Positions 61,586-64,000 of a stretch of DNA of 64,000 bases are shown here, in pieces (the first letter of the stretch is position 1; every line of letters begins with the position of its first letter). This DNA is from Planctomycetota bacterium. Lineage in GTDB: Bacteria; Planctomycetota; Planctomycetia; Planctomycetales; Planctomycetaceae. Made by a program: the position numbers and the translations under genes. The notes below the pieces were generated by a model that saw only the letters and a program-made list of their open reading frames with translations, did no database searches and was not told where the DNA came from. Where the stretch lies: the NCBI GenBank assembly GCA_014584345.1, contig JACTNB010000021.1, forward strand, positions 248,001-312,000. Reading direction: 5' to 3'.

Positions 61586-61778
61586 AAGCTGCAAGGACTC
61601 CGTGAATCCGCAGGTGAGGAGGGAAAACGATCGGAGGAGAGCAAACAGACATGGGCGCGAAGAGGACCGTCCGATAAGCTGCATCGTAACTGATCGTCAG
61701 GGAAACCGAGGCACCGTCGGATGTGACTGTCGATCAACGGCTTCCCCCCTACGCAGCGTAATGCAGGAGTTCTTTTTC

Positions 61779-63149
61779 ATGTGCCAGCCTGGTCAACTCT
61801 CGATACTTGCCTGTGTGCTCCTCGGTTGGATGGGGATGCTGACGGAACAGGTGCCAGCCGCCGATACCAGGCCCAATTATGTGTTCCTCATGGCCGACGA
61901 CCTCGGCTGGGGAGACGTGGCCTTTCATGGGGGAAACGCTCCCACGCCCCACCTCGATCGCCTGGCGCGTGAAGGGCTTGAACTGACGCAGCACTACGTT
62001 GCCCCCGTGTGCAGTCCCACGCGTGCGGCCCTGTTGACGGGGCGTTACTGGAGCCGGTTCGATATCACCATTCCGGTCAACACGCAAGCCTTGCCCCACG
62101 AGACCGTGACCCTGGCACGCGCGCTTCAGGAAGCAGGCTACGCGACATGCCTGACGGGAAAATGGCACCTGGGATCGCTGCCACGTCAAGGCCCGAATGG
62201 CTTTGGATTCGATCACGCCTACGGCTCGTTGGCGGGAGGTGTCAGCCCCTGGAATCATCGATACAAACAGGGCCCCTTCAGCGAAACCTGGCATCGCAAC
62301 GGGACACTCGTGGAAGAGACGGGACACGTGACCGACCTGCTCGCTAACGAGGCAATTCACTGGCTGCGTCAACGCGACTCCCAGCAACCGTTCTTCCTGT
62401 ACGTGCCGTTCACTGCGGTCCACTTGCCCGTCAAGGAACCTGTCGAATGGGTAAATCGCGTGCCAAGGAATATCACGGGCAATGTGGCGCGTCATTACGC
62501 CGCCAGTATTATGCATCTGGATGATTCCGTGGGACGGATTCTCGAAACACTGGAGCAACTCGGGCAGCGCCGCAACACGCTGGTGGTTTTCACCAGCGAT
62601 AATGGCGCCAGTTCCGCGGAAAACAACGATCCCAAATACCCCGCGGACAACTGCCCCGATGGCCGCCTGACGGGTAGCAATCGGCCGTTTCGCGGGGAAA
62701 AGGCAACTCTGTACGAAGGAGGAATCCGGGTTCCCACCCTTGTTTCCTGGCCAGGGCAAGTGAAGCCCGGCAAAGTCGCGACCCCCGTGCAAATCGCCGA
62801 TTGGATGCCCACCCTCTGCGCGTTGGCCGATATCCAGCCCTCAAAGGACCTCAAATGGGATGGCATCGATCTGACTCCCGTGCTGACTCAACACGCCCCA
62901 CTCCCCGAGCGTCCCTTGTATGCCGTCGCCCCCAAATGGCGTGGTCGCTCCGTGCGATTGGGCAACTGGAAACTGATCGTTCAGACACAGGACCAGCAGC
63001 AACAAATTGAACTGTTCGATATGGCCACCGACCCGGCTGAATCCAGAAATCAAGCCCAAAATCAGCCGGAACGCGTCAAAAACATGCTCCGTCTGCTGGA
63101 AGACATTGCCCAGCGCGATCGCGATGCCGTCGTGGCGCCACCGGAATAA
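61779..63149 (+). CDS. Secreted formylglycine-dependent sulfatase
   Basis: The 456-residue product has a signal peptide (LSILACVLLGWMGMLTEQVPAA). Metal ligands are in VFLMADDLGWGDVAFHG and the CSPTR motif is at residues 78-82 (APVCSPTRAALLTGRYWSRFDIT). GKWHLGSLPRQGPNGFGFDHAYG and FTSDNGASSAENNDPKYPADN complete the site. The ATG at 61779 is chosen for GGAG at nine bases; the same frame is open upstream into the previous sulfatase. It differs clearly from the upstream sulfatase and is not a recent duplicate. Confidence 0.94.
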   Translation: MCQPGQLSILACVLLGWMGMLTEQVPAADTRPNYVFLMADDLGWGDVAFHGGNAPTPHLDRLAREGLELTQHYVAPVCSPTRAALLTGRYWSRFDITIPVNTQALPHETVTLARALQEAGYATCLTGKWHLGSLPRQGPNGFGFDHAYGSLAGGVSPWNHRYKQGPFSETWHRNGTLVEETGHVTDLLANEAIHWLRQRDSQQPFFLYVPFTAVHLPVKEPVEWVNRVPRNITGNVARHYAASIMHLDDSVGRILETLEQLGQRRNTLVVFTSDNGASSAENNDPKYPADNCPDGRLTGSNRPFRGEKATLYEGGIRVPTLVSWPGQVKPGKVATPVQIADWMPTLCALADIQPSKDLKWDGIDLTPVLTQHAPLPERPLYAVAPKWRGRSVRLGNWKLIVQTQDQQQQIELFDMATDPAESRNQAQNQPERVKNMLRLLEDIAQRDRDAVVAPPE

Positions 63150-63531
63150 TTGCCTTCACTGCGGCGGCGCGGGCGCGTTCCCTTCAGGCAGCGCCCGCAA
63201 GGACCCCGCGTCTCCGATGGTGTGTTCAACTCGAGTGGATCCCGCCCCGGGAACGTCTGTAAACTCGGGCCAGTCCACATTTCTCACACTGTTATCAATG
63301 CGGTAAATTTCGTCTCGAAAATGCCCATAAACTTGCCGCGCCCGTCAGGAACCGGGCCACGCTGGGGCCCGATTTATCGCAATACTTTGCCAGAATTAAT
63401 GTGGTGTCCAAGGAGTGTTCCTTGAGGGAGCGCCCGCCTGGCCCGGTTCCTGACGGGCGCGGCTAGTTCATCGATATCAGCAATCCTGTATTATTGCCCC
63501 GGGCGGGAAATCCGGGGCTGGAACGGCGCGT
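63150..63531. other. Intergenic region with MITE-like element
   Basis: This is 382 bases between convergent genes. No gene was recognised. The central part is the inverted-repeat element at 63330-63468. Confidence 0.5.
63330..63468. mobile_element. MITE-like element with 30-bp terminal inverted repeats
   Basis: The arms at 63330-63359 and 63439-63468 are inverted copies with one mismatch in 30 (core GCCGCGCCCGTCAGGAACCG). The whole element is 139 bases and contains no gene. The loop holds a small hairpin, CAAGGA/TCCTTG at 63409-63424. No convincing target-site duplication was found. It resembles non-autonomous miniature elements that move with a transposase in trans. It could also serve as a bidirectional terminator between the convergent flanking genes. 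Confidence 0.6.
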
Positions 63532-64000
63532 TCAATCCGTTTTCAGCTTGGCGAGAAAGATATCGTTGTTTCCCTGGTGTGACATGACATGCTCCCCAAA
63601 GGTCGCCGGTCCACTGCACGCGCCCGAGAGATAGAGATGGCCACGACCATCCGTGACGATTGTGTAGGCATGGTCCGTGCGCTCTCCCCCGGCCTGCAGG
63701 AACCAGATCTGTTGGCCCGCGCGATCATACTTGACGATCTGGATATCCGCGGCTGCTCCCTGGCTGTGGCGTGGAGTTCCATCGAAGAGCACCTCGCCGG
63801 CGAACGATCCGGTGAGAAAGCAGTTCCCCGCGCCATCCGTCGCGATACCCAAACCGTAATCAATCCTTGCTCCCCCGGCCGTTTTGGTCCACACGCGCTT
63901 TCCCGAGGAATCAAAATGGGTCACTAGCAGGTCGTACTCTCCTCGATTGGGAACGCTGCGATCAGCCAGTTGTAATGTGTCGCGGTACATTCCCGATGCC
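63532..64000 (-). CDS. SBBP-type beta-propeller protein, C-terminal end (runs off the window)
   Basis: Only the last 156 codons are in the window; the frame is open to the right edge. The sequence has three similar segments of about 45 residues built on the pattern DSSGKRVWTKTAGGARIDYGLGIATDGAGNCFLTGSFAGEVLFDG (about 25-70 from the first in-window Met), which is the SBBP repeat typical of secreted beta-propellers. The ends of the segments (IWFLQAGGERTDHAYTIVTDGRGHLYLSGACSG) are the next copy. No catalytic residues are apparent; such domains usually bind ligands. The start and signal peptide lie outside the window. Confidence 0.82.
   Translation of the reverse strand, partial: ASGMYRDTLQLADRSVPNRGEYDLLVTHFDSSGKRVWTKTAGGARIDYGLGIATDGAGNCFLTGSFAGEVLFDGTPRHSQGAAADIQIVKYDRAGQQIWFLQAGGERTDHAYTIVTDGRGHLYLSGACSGPATFGEHVMSHQGNNDIFLAKLKTD

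Overview
The window reads as the chromosome of a free-living planctomycete (phylum Planctomycetota, probably Planctomycetales; I cannot name the genus). The evidence is the set of protein families. There are three formylglycine-type sulfatases and two DUF1501 proteins with Tat-like signals. One DUF1501 protein is paired with a DUF1549/DUF1553 'planctomycete cytochrome' protein. There are also a PVC-type CATCH haem protein with a propeller and helical repeats, a DUF1080 protein, DUF1573 and DUF971 proteins, and an LptD-like outer-membrane protein. No rRNA, tRNA, CRISPR array, transposase or phage gene was seen.

Layout. 1-6.3 kb: a partial dprA and ispH on the minus strand, then an SPFH-GYF_2 protein and the CATCH haem protein. 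6.6-13.2 kb: an LptD-like outer-membrane protein behind a good sigma70-like promoter, a DgkA-like membrane protein with altered catalytic residues, a secreted unknown and a glycerate 2-kinase. 13.2-23.7 kb: a signalling stretch with an ExeA-type ATPase, a LuxR regulator with a dead receiver, CheX, CheY, an HDOD-GGDEF protein with an MshEN-like tail, an NhaD-type antiporter, a TRIC-type channel and an FHA-GAF-PP2C phosphatase. 24-32 kb: sulfatase, Nramp-like carrier, acetyltransferase, polyprenyl-phosphate sugar-1-phosphate transferase and O-antigen-ligase/TPR protein. 32-41.6 kb: a lipoprotein-tetrahaem protein pair, a row of small housekeeping genes, a DUF1080 protein, a secreted unknown and a VTT protein. 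41.5-50 kb: a seven-gene minus-strand membrane cluster around a GlmL-family ATPase. 50-64 kb: two DUF1501 loci, hisB, scpB coupled to an unknown membrane protein, an LssY_C protein, two more sulfatases, a MITE-like repeat and the end of an SBBP-type propeller protein.

The most interesting part is the seven-gene cluster at 41508-49977. It holds a small soluble protein, an actin-fold (ASKHA) ATPase of the GlmL/MutL family with no glutamate mutase nearby, a protein that looks like a barrel-sandwich domain followed by a KOW domain, a DUF6754-like anchored protein, a large membrane protein with five copies of a short motif in its central domain, a double-anchored protein and a polytopic protein. 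Order and spacing suggest one operon building an ATP-driven envelope complex with no known function. Other points of note are a tetrahaem cytochrome fused to a degenerate phosphoesterase-like domain with a CGC motif, a candidate sigma54 promoter ahead of cheX-cheY, and two kinds of palindromic repeat (a paired-hairpin element near 21.5 kb and a 30-bp terminal-inverted-repeat element near 63.4 kb).

Starts were chosen by Shine-Dalgarno position and family alignment from memory. No database search was run, so family names are recognitions from sequence motifs.
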